From positions 1-41,842 of the forward strand of contig JAJZDM010000019.1 of assembly GCA_021806005.1 (NCBI GenBank): a stretch of DNA of 41,842 nt, read 5' to 3'. Below, one piece after another: positions 18,902 to 26,894 of the stretch. The DNA comes from Acidobacteriota bacterium (GTDB lineage: Bacteria > Acidobacteriota > Terriglobia > Terriglobales > Acidobacteriaceae). Position 1 is the stretch's first letter. Every line of letters begins with the position of its first letter. The notes under the pieces are model-generated. The model was not told the origin of the DNA. It saw only the letters and a program-made list of their open reading frames with translations, and searched no databases. The translations under genes and the position numbers were made by a program.

Positions 18902-19078
18902 TCAAGCAAAGCTGCGTCCTTCACTCATCGTCGTCATCGCATCGGCGGATCGAGGGCGGCCTCGGCCGGCCGCCCGGTCGTTGCCGTCGGCAGAGAGCTG
19001 CCGTTGCACTCTCTCATGATGATCCGGCAGCGATTCAAGCAAAATCCGAACCGTGAATTTTGTTGCCCTCGCTTTCAT
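18902..19078 (-). CDS. Possible small basic protein downstream of cytochrome c (doubtful)
   Basis: A 58-codon frame starting 13 bases after the cytochrome c stop on the same strand (MKARATKFTVRILLES...). It has no recognisable motif and a poorly spaced GGGAG before the ATG. Its middle is an 8-bp GC hairpin (18954-18961 with 18968-18975) that could instead be a terminator. Position is the only support. Confidence 0.25.
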   Translation of the reverse strand: MKARATKFTVRILLESLPDHHERVQRQLSADGNDRAAGRGRPRSADAMTTMSEGRSFA

Positions 19079-19091
19079 TCTCCCGCCCCGC

Positions 19092-19640
19092 TCATCGGTG
19101 CAACTCCTTGCCAGGTGTTGCTGTCCCACCGGCAGTGGTCACCGTTCGCCACTGTGCAAGAACTTGCGGCGGCAGCTTGTTCATCTGACTCAGGAATGTC
19201 GTGACCTGCCAGATCTGCTGATCGTTGAGGACCTGCTTCCACGCCGGCATCCCGCTGAGGCGCACGCCATGTTCGATGATGTAGAAGTTCTGGTTTTCAG
19301 ACATATCGGGCGCGTCCTGCACGAACAGCGGCGCGCGCGGATAAAGCGCCTCCGCAAACATACCTCTGGGCCGCTCAAGATCTCCGTGGCAACCGGCGCA
19401 GTTCGTCTGATAGATGTTCATTCCCGCAACCAGGGTCGCATCCGTGGGTTCAAGCGGATTCCTGGTCTCCGGCGCCCTCCGGTCCAGGGCAGCGTCCAGA
19501 GACGGCATTGCAAGGCGCTTTTCAAGGATGCTCTCAGGAATGTCGGCTCGGGGATTGACGAGACCAAAGCGGATCCACAGGAATCCGCCCGCGAGAACAG
19601 CAACAGCTCCGGCAAAGGAACCGAAAAGGAATTTACCCAT
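19092..19640 (-). CDS. Membrane-anchored monoheme cytochrome c
   Basis: 182 residues from the ATG at 19640, which has GAGG upstream. The N-terminus (FLFGSFAGAVAVLAGGFLWI) is an uncleaved anchor or signal. The class I cytochrome domain has a single CAGCH haem motif at about residue 88 (NIYQTNCAGCHGD) and a probable Met ligand in RLSGMPAWK. This places a small electron carrier on the periplasmic face. It lies 160 bases downstream of a copB remnant on the same strand, so it may once have been part of a copper-resistance unit. Partner unknown. Confidence 0.88.
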   Translation of the reverse strand: MGKFLFGSFAGAVAVLAGGFLWIRFGLVNPRADIPESILEKRLAMPSLDAALDRRAPETRNPLEPTDATLVAGMNIYQTNCAGCHGDLERPRGMFAEALYPRAPLFVQDAPDMSENQNFYIIEHGVRLSGMPAWKQVLNDQQIWQVTTFLSQMNKLPPQVLAQWRTVTTAGGTATPGKELHR

Positions 19641-19801
19641 GGAAAGCCTCGATTCTGAATTGATTTTCAAACCAGCCGATTCAGTCTGCCCTATGCGCGC
19701 CAACCAGCGTCATTCGACCTGTCTGCAGGGTGCGCGCGCGGCTGAATGCTCCGCGAAGACGCCGAAGATCGTGCCCCTTTCCCGAAGCACATCATCTCTC
19801 C

Positions 19802-20100
19802 TCAATACCAAACACGGAGACCGAAGACGAAGCGTGAATCGTGCACGATCTCTCCCGACTGCCGGGCATATTCTGCCGCGCTGCCAAATTGACCGTTGTA
19901 GGCATAACCGATATATGGCACGAATTTTCGCGGAACTCATATCGCAGGCGGAGACCGGTATCGATCTCCGACAATTGTAGAGGGCCACTCGGCTTCGATG
20001 GGCGTTTTCCCTCCATGAAAACGCCACTGCAAGCCCGCTTCGGGATATCCATCAACACCGAAAATGCCCTGTATGTCCACCCACCGGGAGATCCCGCAAC
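19802..20100 (-). pseudogene. copB: Remnant of copper-resistance protein B (copB)
   Basis: Read on the minus strand, one frame gives SEIDTGLRLRYEFRE. After a +1 shift in an A4 run at 19925-19928 a second frame gives FVPYIGYAYNGQFGSAAEYA and ends SRFVFGLRVWY at the TGA at 19802-19804. Joined, this is the C-terminal barrel of CopB, whose relatives read GLRLRYEI...PYIGV...GLR.WF. One extra A would restore the frame. Upstream (~20000-20100) WVDIQGIFGVDGYPE could be part of the N-terminal domain; the sequence between is much too short for an intact gene. So this is an internally deleted, frameshifted relic. Limits on the right are approximate. Confidence 0.7.
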
Positions 20101-20260
20101 CGATCCAGCATCTGAATCTCATCCTTGCTTCTCTGCTGCTGGCAGTTCGCTTCATGGGTGTGCCGGAGTGCGACGGACCCTCTGTTGTTTTGGAGAAGTG
20201 CTCGTAAAATGGATTCGAGGCCTCGCGCCTGATCGATCAGTCATCCTTCCGGAGATTGAG

Positions 20261-20938
20261 ATGAAGATCCGATGGAACCGTTCAGCCCTCCTCTTCCTCA
20301 CCATCGCACTCTCAGCACCGTTTGCCATCGCCCAAACCTCTGTGGCCGGCAGCATCTATGGAGCCTTCAACGGATCTACAAACGGCAACGGCGTCCAGCA
20401 AAGCCCGGCCAACCAGGCTGGCGCACTGTTCGAACTTCGCCACATCTCCAATGCCATTCTTGGCTTCGAAGCCACGTACTCCTTCAACCGGGCAGATGAA
20501 ACCTACACAAAGCAGCTTCCACAGCCCAGCCTGGCATGCCCGGGCACGTGTGAAGCGGTAGCCGAAACCCTCCAGGTTCCGGCCAATGCACACGAGATTA
20601 CCGTTGACTGGACGCCCTCACTCCACTTCGCCAACTTTCGGCCGTTTGGGGTGCTTGGCCTTGGCGTCCTGCTCAACGTGCCCTCGGGCAGCCAGACTCT
20701 TACAACCATCCAGGGCACCCTCATGAGTTCACAGACGGTTAACGATGCAAGCACCTCCACCAGGGCGGTCTACGTCTACGGAGCAGGCCTTGATTGGGGT
20801 CTTTTGCCGCATCTCGGACTGCGGGTTCAGTATCGGGGCAACTTGTACTCTGCACCTGACCTCAGCTCGCTGTACTCCTCCACAGGTTCCTTCACCCACT
20901 CAGCCGAACCCATGGTAGGCGCTTACTTCAACTTCTGA
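20261..20938 (+). CDS. Outer-membrane beta-barrel protein
   Basis: 225 residues from the ATG at 20261, which has GGAG six bases upstream and opens a clean signal peptide (MKIRWNRSALLFLTIAL, cleavage after AIAQ). The same frame is open back to 19841, but that part runs over the antisense of the copB remnant and is not credible coding. The mature part alternates polar and hydrophobic residues in short strands, has a Cys pair (LACPGTCEA) and ends in aromatic VGAYFNF, as expected for an 8-strand OmpA/OmpW-type barrel. No specific function can be assigned. Confidence 0.8.
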   Translation: MKIRWNRSALLFLTIALSAPFAIAQTSVAGSIYGAFNGSTNGNGVQQSPANQAGALFELRHISNAILGFEATYSFNRADETYTKQLPQPSLACPGTCEAVAETLQVPANAHEITVDWTPSLHFANFRPFGVLGLGVLLNVPSGSQTLTTIQGTLMSSQTVNDASTSTRAVYVYGAGLDWGLLPHLGLRVQYRGNLYSAPDLSSLYSSTGSFTHSAEPMVGAYFNF

Positions 20939-21120
20939 CGCTTTGGGAAGCCGCTGAGTCCCCTGCATCAAACGGCGTTCACGCACCCGCCTAAGTCCGC
21001 ACGACCAACCGCTTCCAGAAGAACCTTCGTGTCCTTCGGACAAGAGCCCAGATCTCATCTCCGACGCAGGCCGTCCTGGCCTGATACATGAAAGGCCGGC
21101 AGCATCCTATCAACTGCTGG

Positions 21121-21161
21121 AACGGGAAACGGCATCCTCGATGGAGAATGCCGTTTCCGTT
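21121..21161. terminator. Hairpin between convergent genes
   Basis: Bases 21121-21135 pair with 21148-21161 (14 bp with one bulged G, 12-base loop). It lies between the barrel gene (stop 20938) and the last gene of the cytochrome operon (stop 21182), and likely serves both. Confidence 0.7.
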
Positions 21162-21181
21162 CACCGAAAAGCTCGTGCGAT

Positions 21182-22618
21182 CTACTGGAAGCCGATCTCA
21201 CTCAGGATCTTCGGGTTGGGATCGTCCACGTCCAGCAGGTTGTGGCAGGCGGAGCAGTCGTTCGTGATGGTCTCGCCACCCTTGGAGGTATGGTTGCCAT
21301 CATGGCAGCGGAAGCAGCCTGGATAGTTCGTGTGACCGATGTTGTCCGGATAGGTTCCCCAGGTCACATGCATGTCCGGGAAGACGTTCCGATCGTAGAT
21401 CTTGATCAGGGCCTGCGCAGCCTGTTCCACCTGCGCGCTCTCGTTGCTCCATACCGCTGGGTACTGATTGCGGTAGTAGGTTTCAAGTCCTGATTTGATC
21501 TTCGAACCGGCATCGGCTTGAGAGGCGTACTTCCCTTGCAGCAGCACCAGACCTTCTTTGTGGATGAAGGGAAGATCCGCACTGGGAATACCAGAGGCCA
21601 TCGCCTCGTTGAGCGCATCCCCCGCCGTCTGGAAGGAGTGAGCCGCCATGGTATGGCAGTCCATACAATCCATGACGCGTCGGACACCCTTCACCGGCCC
21701 CTGCCAGGTTGAGTCGACGTACTCGGTCTCCTTCCCGTTCGAACCCGGCGCATAAACCGCAATGATCTTCTGGAAGCTGTTGTCGGTGGCCACGTACTCG
21801 ATGTGGTTGAGGTGATGGCCATGGATACCGCTTAGATGGGAGAGAGAGTCGATTCCTCCCAGATGCAGCACCAGGATCGTCTTCGTCATGACGCTCTTCT
21901 CGTCATCGGAAAAATCAGTCTTTACCAACAGCTTGTCACCCAGGAAGCGTGTGGGATCGTGGCACTCCTCGCAAGTAGCGCGCGCTGGACGCAACTCGGA
22001 GAGCGGGGCCAGGATGGGACGAGGATACGTATCAAACGTGACACCCACCAACTGCTTCATGCCCGCCAGCTTGGCATCCACATAGTTGCCAAAGCCGCTG
22101 CCCACATGACACTCTACGCAGTCCACATGAGAGTGCGGCGACTGCTGATATGCCACCCACTGCGGACGCATCGGGACGTGGCACGCCGTGCCGCAGAAAG
22201 ACGGATAGTCCATATAGGAGACGCCACGGTAGCTGGCGATACCCACGATGACAAAGTTGATGAAGGTTGCAGCCACAACAAAGTTGAGAGCATGACGAAA
22301 CAAAGGCTCGTTGAAGTCAATGTCCGGGTAGAGGGAAGGCAGCTTGCCCGCCATCACAAGCTTGCGGCGCTGAATCGTGATTCCAATCGGAATCACGATC
22401 AGACCCAGAATGAACAGCAACGGCAGGAAGAAGAAGAGGACCAGGCCGACATATGGATTCCGTGATCCACCGTGACCTACGATATCCACCAGCCAGAAGC
22501 CGACCAGAACAAAGGCGGCCGCGGATGCCACCGCACCGCCGATCAGGCTGAGCGTATTCTTCCCCAGGAAGAAAAAGGGTTGAAGCCAATGCTTTTTAAT
22601 GTGTTCAATTACTGACAC
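21182..22618 (-). CDS. NapC/NirT-like hexaheme cytochrome c, membrane bound
   Basis: 478 residues. Three hydrophobic segments in the first ~140 residues (LSLIGGAVASAAAFVLVGFW; YVGLVLFFFLPLLFILGLIV; a third before GVSYMDYPSF) anchor a periplasmic haem domain. Haem sites: one CX3CH (FCGTACHVPM) followed by CVECH, CEECH, CMDCH, CFRCH and CSACH, so up to six haems. NapC/NrfH-type proteins oxidise menaquinol and pass electrons to periplasmic multihaem partners. Last gene of the six-gene operon, 108 bases after the cytochrome b. Longer than NapC (~200 residues), with the extra haems in the C-terminal part. Confidence 0.88.
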   Translation of the reverse strand: MSVIEHIKKHWLQPFFFLGKNTLSLIGGAVASAAAFVLVGFWLVDIVGHGGSRNPYVGLVLFFFLPLLFILGLIVIPIGITIQRRKLVMAGKLPSLYPDIDFNEPLFRHALNFVVAATFINFVIVGIASYRGVSYMDYPSFCGTACHVPMRPQWVAYQQSPHSHVDCVECHVGSGFGNYVDAKLAGMKQLVGVTFDTYPRPILAPLSELRPARATCEECHDPTRFLGDKLLVKTDFSDDEKSVMTKTILVLHLGGIDSLSHLSGIHGHHLNHIEYVATDNSFQKIIAVYAPGSNGKETEYVDSTWQGPVKGVRRVMDCMDCHTMAAHSFQTAGDALNEAMASGIPSADLPFIHKEGLVLLQGKYASQADAGSKIKSGLETYYRNQYPAVWSNESAQVEQAAQALIKIYDRNVFPDMHVTWGTYPDNIGHTNYPGCFRCHDGNHTSKGGETITNDCSACHNLLDVDDPNPKILSEIGFQ

Positions 22619-22726
22619 GAATCGGACCTCATCGCTGGATTTTCGTTCTTACCAACCCATGCTTGCGTCGTTCCACGCAAGACTTGCTAGTTCGAATATC
22701 CAGCTACGCTCGTGTGGCAATAGAAC

Positions 22727-23626
22727 CTACTGCCGGATATACGCACTCACTGACAATATCAGTAACACAATCCCAGCTGCTACAACTGTGAAACCTATCA
22801 CTCTGCTCACCTTCAGAAGCGATCTCTCTGACCTGCAGGTGAGCTTCTCCTCCAATCGACCTTCGGCCACCAGGCGTCGATATTCGTCTGCATGCCTCTC
22901 CTTGAACTCCTCTTCCGATTGGATGCCGGTAAAGATCGTCGTGTCCATCGGGAAGTTATCCGGGCGCAGATGGCCGTTAATGAAGTGAATCGAAAAGATA
23001 AAGGTGGCGGCAAGCACCGCCTCCTCACCATGGACGATCTGCACCGCGTTCAGAGCCCAGCCGGGAAGGAACCTTCCGAAGAACGGCCCAAACCACATCA
23101 CGTAGCCGGAGAATCCGATGATGATCATTCCCCAGAACACCGCCCAATAATCGAACTTCTCCCAGTAGGCGTAACGTTCAAAGTGCGGCTTACTCCCAAG
23201 CCCAAGGAACCAGCGGAAGTTTCCGATGATGTCCTGCAGGTCCTTCAGGTTGGGAACCATCGAATCCGGACCCCACAGCAGTCCCTTCTGTCCCTTCACC
23301 ACAATGCGATACGCGATATTCCCAATGTGATACAGAAACTCCAGCGTCAGGATCACCGCACAGAACTTGTGAATGAACAGAATAGCTCCGAATCCGCCGA
23401 GGGTGAGGGCAAAGTGCTGCGCCCAGGCGTTCGTACTGAACCGGATGGTAAGCCCGGTGGCGGCGAGACCGAGAAACGTGCTGAACATGACAACGTGCAT
23501 CCATCGCTGCATCGGAGTAAAGCGGACAAAGTACCGTTCTCCCTCCGGATGCGCTGTCGGTGATCCGCCGCCCGATCTCCCCTCTGCCAACTCGTTGCCT
23601 TCAACCCGAACTCCCTGGTCAGCCAT
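22727..23626 (-). CDS. Cytochrome b subunit (formate dehydrogenase gamma/PhsC-like)
   Basis: 299 residues; the ATG at 23626 has a near-perfect AAGGAGG ribosome-binding site and overlaps the stop of the 11-haem gene by one base (TAATG). Four main hydrophobic spans, with His residues in RWMHVVMFSTFLGLAATG, LFIHKFCAVILTLEFLYHIG and ATFIFSIHFINGHL, fit a di-haem b-type quinol-oxidising membrane protein. A fifth hydrophobic segment at the C-terminus follows a cytoplasmic-looking charged stretch (EEEFKERHADEYRRLVAEGR). Together with the upstream 11-haem protein and the NapC-like protein it should form a quinol-to-periplasm electron conduit. Confidence 0.9.
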   Translation of the reverse strand: MADQGVRVEGNELAEGRSGGGSPTAHPEGERYFVRFTPMQRWMHVVMFSTFLGLAATGLTIRFSTNAWAQHFALTLGGFGAILFIHKFCAVILTLEFLYHIGNIAYRIVVKGQKGLLWGPDSMVPNLKDLQDIIGNFRWFLGLGSKPHFERYAYWEKFDYWAVFWGMIIIGFSGYVMWFGPFFGRFLPGWALNAVQIVHGEEAVLAATFIFSIHFINGHLRPDNFPMDTTIFTGIQSEEEFKERHADEYRRLVAEGRLEEKLTCRSERSLLKVSRVIGFTVVAAGIVLLILSVSAYIRQ

Positions 23627-25101
23627 TATCTTCCTCCTTTTGCTGTCCTGCTCTGAGCCTTCTCGACCAGCGAGCGGAGCAGCCAAAGCACGCTGTGCAG
23701 TACGAAGAACGTCATCACGCCGGTGATCAGCAGAACCATGAATATGCGGATGCAATAGAGGATCGGGAACCGCCGGAAGTTCTCGGGGTTTGCGTGGGGT
23801 TCATACTTTACAAAACCAGCGTTGGCCCCCGCATGGCAGCGGCCGCAGGTCTTCACCAGGTTGGCCGGGTTCACCGGAGACCGCGGGTCGGACGCCGGCA
23901 GAATCTCATGTTCGCCATGGCAGTCCGAGCATCGCGCGATATCAATATAGCTCCCCAGCGAACTCACCTGGGAGTGGAAGGTATCGCGATAGGTCGTCAA
24001 CTGTTTCTGATGGCACGAGCCGCACACCGGCGTGGACTCAGCCATCGTCGGAGCGGCAATCGCATGCGCCGTATGGCAATCGGTACAGACCGGAGCACTC
24101 GCGTTCCCGTTGGCCATCGCTTTGCCGTGTATGCCGGCCATGTACCGCGAAAGAATGCCCGCATGACAACTTCCGCACGTCTTGGGAATGTTGGTTCTAT
24201 AGGTCGAACTCTTCGGATCTTCATGACTCAAAATATGATGGGAGCCGTGACAACTGCTGCAGTTGGCCGCCACCAGCAGTCCTTCCTTGCTCAAGGCAAA
24301 GCCATGAATGGAATCCACATACTGTGGATACACGTTGGACAGATGGTGCTGCCTGGCCATCGCCGCATCTCCATGACACCTGCCACAGGTCGCCGGAATA
24401 TTCAGCGGATAGACTGCGGATTTGGGGCTGTCCTTCGAGACGATCACATGTGCATTGCCATGGCACGCTGTACAAGGTTGATGAGAGGCGTGTTCGTGCA
24501 CGCTGCCCTCCAGCCCGCTTGCCTCCTCGGTGTGACAGGTCGCACAGTTGACCGCCGCCGGATGATCTGGATGAGGATACGCGTGGATGTCCGTGTGACA
24601 GGCAGTACAGTCCAGACTGCCGTGAATGCTGGCATGAAACAGGTTCGCATCCACGCCCACATTGTGCCCCGCGGCATCCTGCATCGTTACATCACTATGA
24701 CAGGAGAGACAGTCCGTCTGCGCATGCACCAACACTGGCCAGCCCGCCAGCAGCAGCGCTGTAAAGGCCGTTAGCAGTGATCGACTGGCTGGTTGGAAAC
24801 GGAGAGGAGGGAACGATGCAGCCAGGGCGGTTGCAAATCGTCTTCGAGCGCGCTTCGGTTCCGCAGCCGGCGCCAAGGCTGTCCTGGAGGAATCCCGCGG
24901 ACCACACCGGCCCACGGGCCGGGGGTGGTCCAGAGAGATACGAGGCAAGTCCTGCCCCAGGGGGTAAGGACTTCCAGCAGTACGAGGTGGGAGAGCTCTC
25001 GAGGTGATGCTGTCTTTTGCGTTGAAGCCACTTGATTGCTTCTTGCCGCTAGGGAAGCGGGGGGCTGCCCCCTCTTCCCGGAGCTTACCCAACGGTGACA
25101 T
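23626..25101 (-). CDS. Eleven-haem c-type cytochrome with C-terminal membrane anchor
   Basis: 491 residues if it starts at the ATG at 25101, which has a GAGG site at good spacing. The signal peptide, however, lies only at about residues 100-130 (SLLTAFTALLLAGWPVLVHA), and the ~100 residues before it are Pro/Arg-rich. A TTG at 24876 with AGGA upstream would give a more normal 416-residue preprotein. Eleven CXXCH motifs are visible: CLSCH, CTACH, CATCH, CTACH, CGRCH, CSSCH, CGSCH, CTDCH, CGSCH, CSDCH, CGRCH. Many distal His residues suggest bis-His ligation. A single C-terminal TM (IFMVLLITGVMTFFVLHSVL) anchors it. Translation is coupled to the cytochrome b. Confidence 0.88.
   Translation of the reverse strand: MSPLGKLREEGAAPRFPSGKKQSSGFNAKDSITSRALPPRTAGSPYPLGQDLPRISLDHPRPVGRCGPRDSSRTALAPAAEPKRARRRFATALAASFPPLRFQPASRSLLTAFTALLLAGWPVLVHAQTDCLSCHSDVTMQDAAGHNVGVDANLFHASIHGSLDCTACHTDIHAYPHPDHPAAVNCATCHTEEASGLEGSVHEHASHQPCTACHGNAHVIVSKDSPKSAVYPLNIPATCGRCHGDAAMARQHHLSNVYPQYVDSIHGFALSKEGLLVAANCSSCHGSHHILSHEDPKSSTYRTNIPKTCGSCHAGILSRYMAGIHGKAMANGNASAPVCTDCHTAHAIAAPTMAESTPVCGSCHQKQLTTYRDTFHSQVSSLGSYIDIARCSDCHGEHEILPASDPRSPVNPANLVKTCGRCHAGANAGFVKYEPHANPENFRRFPILYCIRIFMVLLITGVMTFFVLHSVLWLLRSLVEKAQSRTAKGGR
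25050..25080 (-). other. GC-rich hairpin just inside the long frame of the 11-haem gene
   Basis: An ~11-of-12 bp stem (about 25052-25063 with 25068-25079) lies 20-50 bases after the upstream candidate start. It has no T tail. If the real start is further in, this would be a 5' untranslated or intercistronic hairpin. Confidence 0.45.
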
Positions 25102-25123
25102 GACTTGCCTCTTTTTCAGGTTG

Positions 25124-25438
25124 TCACTTCTGCAGCGTGCGGATGTACTCTACGGCTGCCGAGATCTGCGCAGCAGAGAGCTTCCCCGCATAGGCTGGCA
25201 TATTGCCCTTGCCGTTCGTCACAGCAGCGATGAGGGATGCGGTAGACGCCTTCTTCAGCTCGGGCGAGTTGAAGGGTAACGCCTTCATAGACTTGCCAGC
25301 CATCGTCGGCTGTCCGTTGGCCCCGTGGCACATCTGGCACTTGGCACTGTAAACTGCAGCACCTGAGGTCTGCGCAAAGGCTGGTGACACCGTGAGCGCA
25401 ACAATGGAAGCTGCAGCGAGGGTCAGGATACGATTCAT
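25124..25438 (-). CDS. Small secreted monoheme cytochrome c (copy 3 of 3)
   Basis: 104 residues. The ATG at 25438 has AAGGAG five bases upstream and a clean signal peptide (ILTLAAASIVALTVSPAFAQ). A single CQMCH haem motif follows (YSAKCQMCHGANGQP), with the Met ligand probably in GNMPAYAGKLS. Ends in the class I helix EYIRTLQK. It is a paralogue of the two cytochromes just upstream. Twenty-two bases separate it from the 11-haem gene; 155 bases separate it from the copy before, which could hold a separate promoter. Role: soluble periplasmic electron shuttle. Confidence 0.93.
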   Translation of the reverse strand: MNRILTLAAASIVALTVSPAFAQTSGAAVYSAKCQMCHGANGQPTMAGKSMKALPFNSPELKKASTASLIAAVTNGKGNMPAYAGKLSAAQISAAVEYIRTLQK

Positions 25439-25593
25439 GATTGCTCCTTGTTCATTCCTTGATTGTGGACAGCTACGTGGGTGACACGAGAATGTTGCAC
25501 CCATCTAGCCTTTCCATACTATCGGATACAATCACACGGCACCTGGTTGTGCAGAGCGGTCCTCGTCGTGGCAATCGCTCTGTTTGGCGTTCG

Positions 25594-25887
25594 CTACTTC
25601 AGTGTTTTGATGTACGTGGCCACGTCTTTAATCTGAGCGTCGGTCAGCTTGCCGGCGTAGGAGGGCATCCGTGGGCTGATCCCCTTTTTGGTGATGGCGA
25701 CCAAACTCTCCACAGAGGCGCTCGGACTGAAGGATGGGACCTTCATGGCCTTGTTTCCACTTCCGTCAGCCATGTGGCACATCTGACACTTGCTCTTGTA
25801 GATCGTGCTGCCGGTCTGGGCCACCATCGGGGTGGCTGCGGTTACGGCGAGGAGCGAGACGGCAATCGTTATCAGGTTGAATTTCAC
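25594..25887 (-). CDS. Small secreted monoheme cytochrome c (copy 2 of 3)
   Basis: 97 residues, starting at GTG with AGGAG six bases upstream. Signal peptide ITIAVSLLAVTAATPMVAQ, then YKSKCQMCHMADGSGN with one haem site and the likely Met ligand in SPRMPSYAGKLT. Same design as its neighbours on both sides but clearly diverged, with Lys-rich surface (ITKKGIS, YIKTLK). Nine bases separate it from the first copy, so they are co-transcribed. Confidence 0.92.
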   Translation of the reverse strand: MKFNLITIAVSLLAVTAATPMVAQTGSTIYKSKCQMCHMADGSGNKAMKVPSFSPSASVESLVAITKKGISPRMPSYAGKLTDAQIKDVATYIKTLK

Positions 25888-25896
25888 GTGATTCTC

Positions 25897-26217
25897 CTAT
25901 TGCTTCTGCAATGTGCGGATATAAGCGGTTACGGCCGTGATCTCAGCGGCAGTCAAACGTCCGGCATAGCCCGGCATCCGGCCTTTGCCCTTGTTGATTA
26001 CCACCAGCAAATCTGCATTCGACTCCTTTACAGCAGCCGGGGAGAGAAGGGACGGAGCCTTGATCGCCCTTCCAGCGGGAGTACTTCCTGTGCCATCCGC
26101 CGCGTGACACATCAGACACTTGGAGGCATAGACCGACGCACCGTCAGTCTGAGCCGCGGCTGGCAAGGCAATGGCCGTCACCAAGGCAGCCACTACAAGG
26201 ACGCGATATCTTTTCAT
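25897..26217 (-). CDS. Small secreted monoheme cytochrome c (copy 1 of 3)
   Basis: 106 residues. ATG with AAGGAGAAGG upstream, signal peptide VLVVAALVTAIALPAAAQ, haem site CLMCHAADGTG and Met ligand in GRMPGYAGRLTA. First recognised gene of the cytochrome operon that runs down to 21182. Two Crp-type palindromes lie 500-680 bases upstream (26723 and 26879), which is far for direct activation unless an unrecognised gene or a long leader lies between. Confidence 0.92.
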   Translation of the reverse strand: MKRYRVLVVAALVTAIALPAAAQTDGASVYASKCLMCHAADGTGSTPAGRAIKAPSLLSPAAVKESNADLLVVINKGKGRMPGYAGRLTAAEITAVTAYIRTLQKQ

Positions 26218-26305
26218 AGTCCTTCTCCTTTTTCGGATTGTTCTCTGCGGCTCTGTTCTTCAGAACACGAGTTCGAAGATCAGAACAGACCGCGCCGGGA
26301 AAGTG

Positions 26306-26620
26306 TCAACGAGCCTGCGTGGAAACTCCGGGATCAATAGCCCGGAGCAGATTGAATTCATTCGCGTGAATCGCACCACCGTAACCACATTCTTGGCAAC
26401 TGCCTTTGGCGCCCAGCCCTCTTGCTGCCTGTTTCGGAGACGCGATCTTCACAAATCGTTGAGGAGCGGCGCTGCACCAAGGGTCCCGAACCAAGCCTGA
26501 AGCACTGCCCCCGACCCTCAACGTCTGGCCACTTGCGGTTCCACCTCCGGCAAGGACGACCAGTCCGGCCAACACACCCGGTGCAGGATCTCGTGCTATC
26601 GCGCAGAACGTCTGCCCCAT
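26306..26620 (-). CDS. Possible small secreted protein upstream of the cytochromes (doubtful)
   Basis: A 104-codon frame in the leader of the cytochrome operon. It has a weakly signal-like N-terminus (VLAGLVVLAGGGTASGQ) and a CQECGYGG pair near the end. Codon use is less GC-biased at third positions than in neighbouring genes, and GAGG lies 10 bases from the ATG. Its position downstream of the 26723 palindrome is the main reason to keep it. Confidence 0.25.
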   Translation of the reverse strand: MGQTFCAIARDPAPGVLAGLVVLAGGGTASGQTLRVGGSASGLVRDPWCSAAPQRFVKIASPKQAARGLGAKGSCQECGYGGAIHANEFNLLRAIDPGVSTQAR

Positions 26621-26722
26621 AACGGTTACGCCTCACAGCCAGCGGGCGGTACCGATCCTAACCGGTTGATTCCACGCTGACCTTTCTCTGCGACGACCTT
26701 AGTCCTCACTACTGGAGCAACC

Positions 26723-26738
26723 AGTGATCTTCATCACA
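26723..26738. promoter_or_regulatory. Crp-type palindrome 1
   Basis: AGTGA-TCTTCA-TCACA. Nine of the ten consensus half-site bases match TGTGA-N6-TCACA. Upstream of the minus-strand cytochrome operon. Confidence 0.6.
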
Positions 26739-26878
26739 AAATCAGAGTTTTGGCGCGAGAGCACAGGAGACTACCTTGCCCATTGAGACTCATCTGCAAG
26801 ATATTACAGAAGTTATGAAAAAATGAACAAATCAGTCATATTTGCGATAATCGCCCAACTAGAGCGATTACCACGCGA

Positions 26879-26894
26879 TGTGACGCCAATCACA
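26879..26894. promoter_or_regulatory. Crp-type palindrome 2
   Basis: TGTGA-CGCCAA-TCACA, a perfect match to the consensus half-sites, 155 bases from palindrome 1 in the same gap. Confidence 0.6.

Noticed and set aside
19841-20260. N-terminal extension of the barrel gene
   Set aside because: Overlaps the antisense of the copB relic; a better start with ribosome-binding site and signal peptide is at 20261.
23560-24774. 404-codon plus-strand frame opposite the 11-haem cytochrome
   Set aside because: Cys/His/Arg-rich shadow produced by the CXXCH codons on the other strand.
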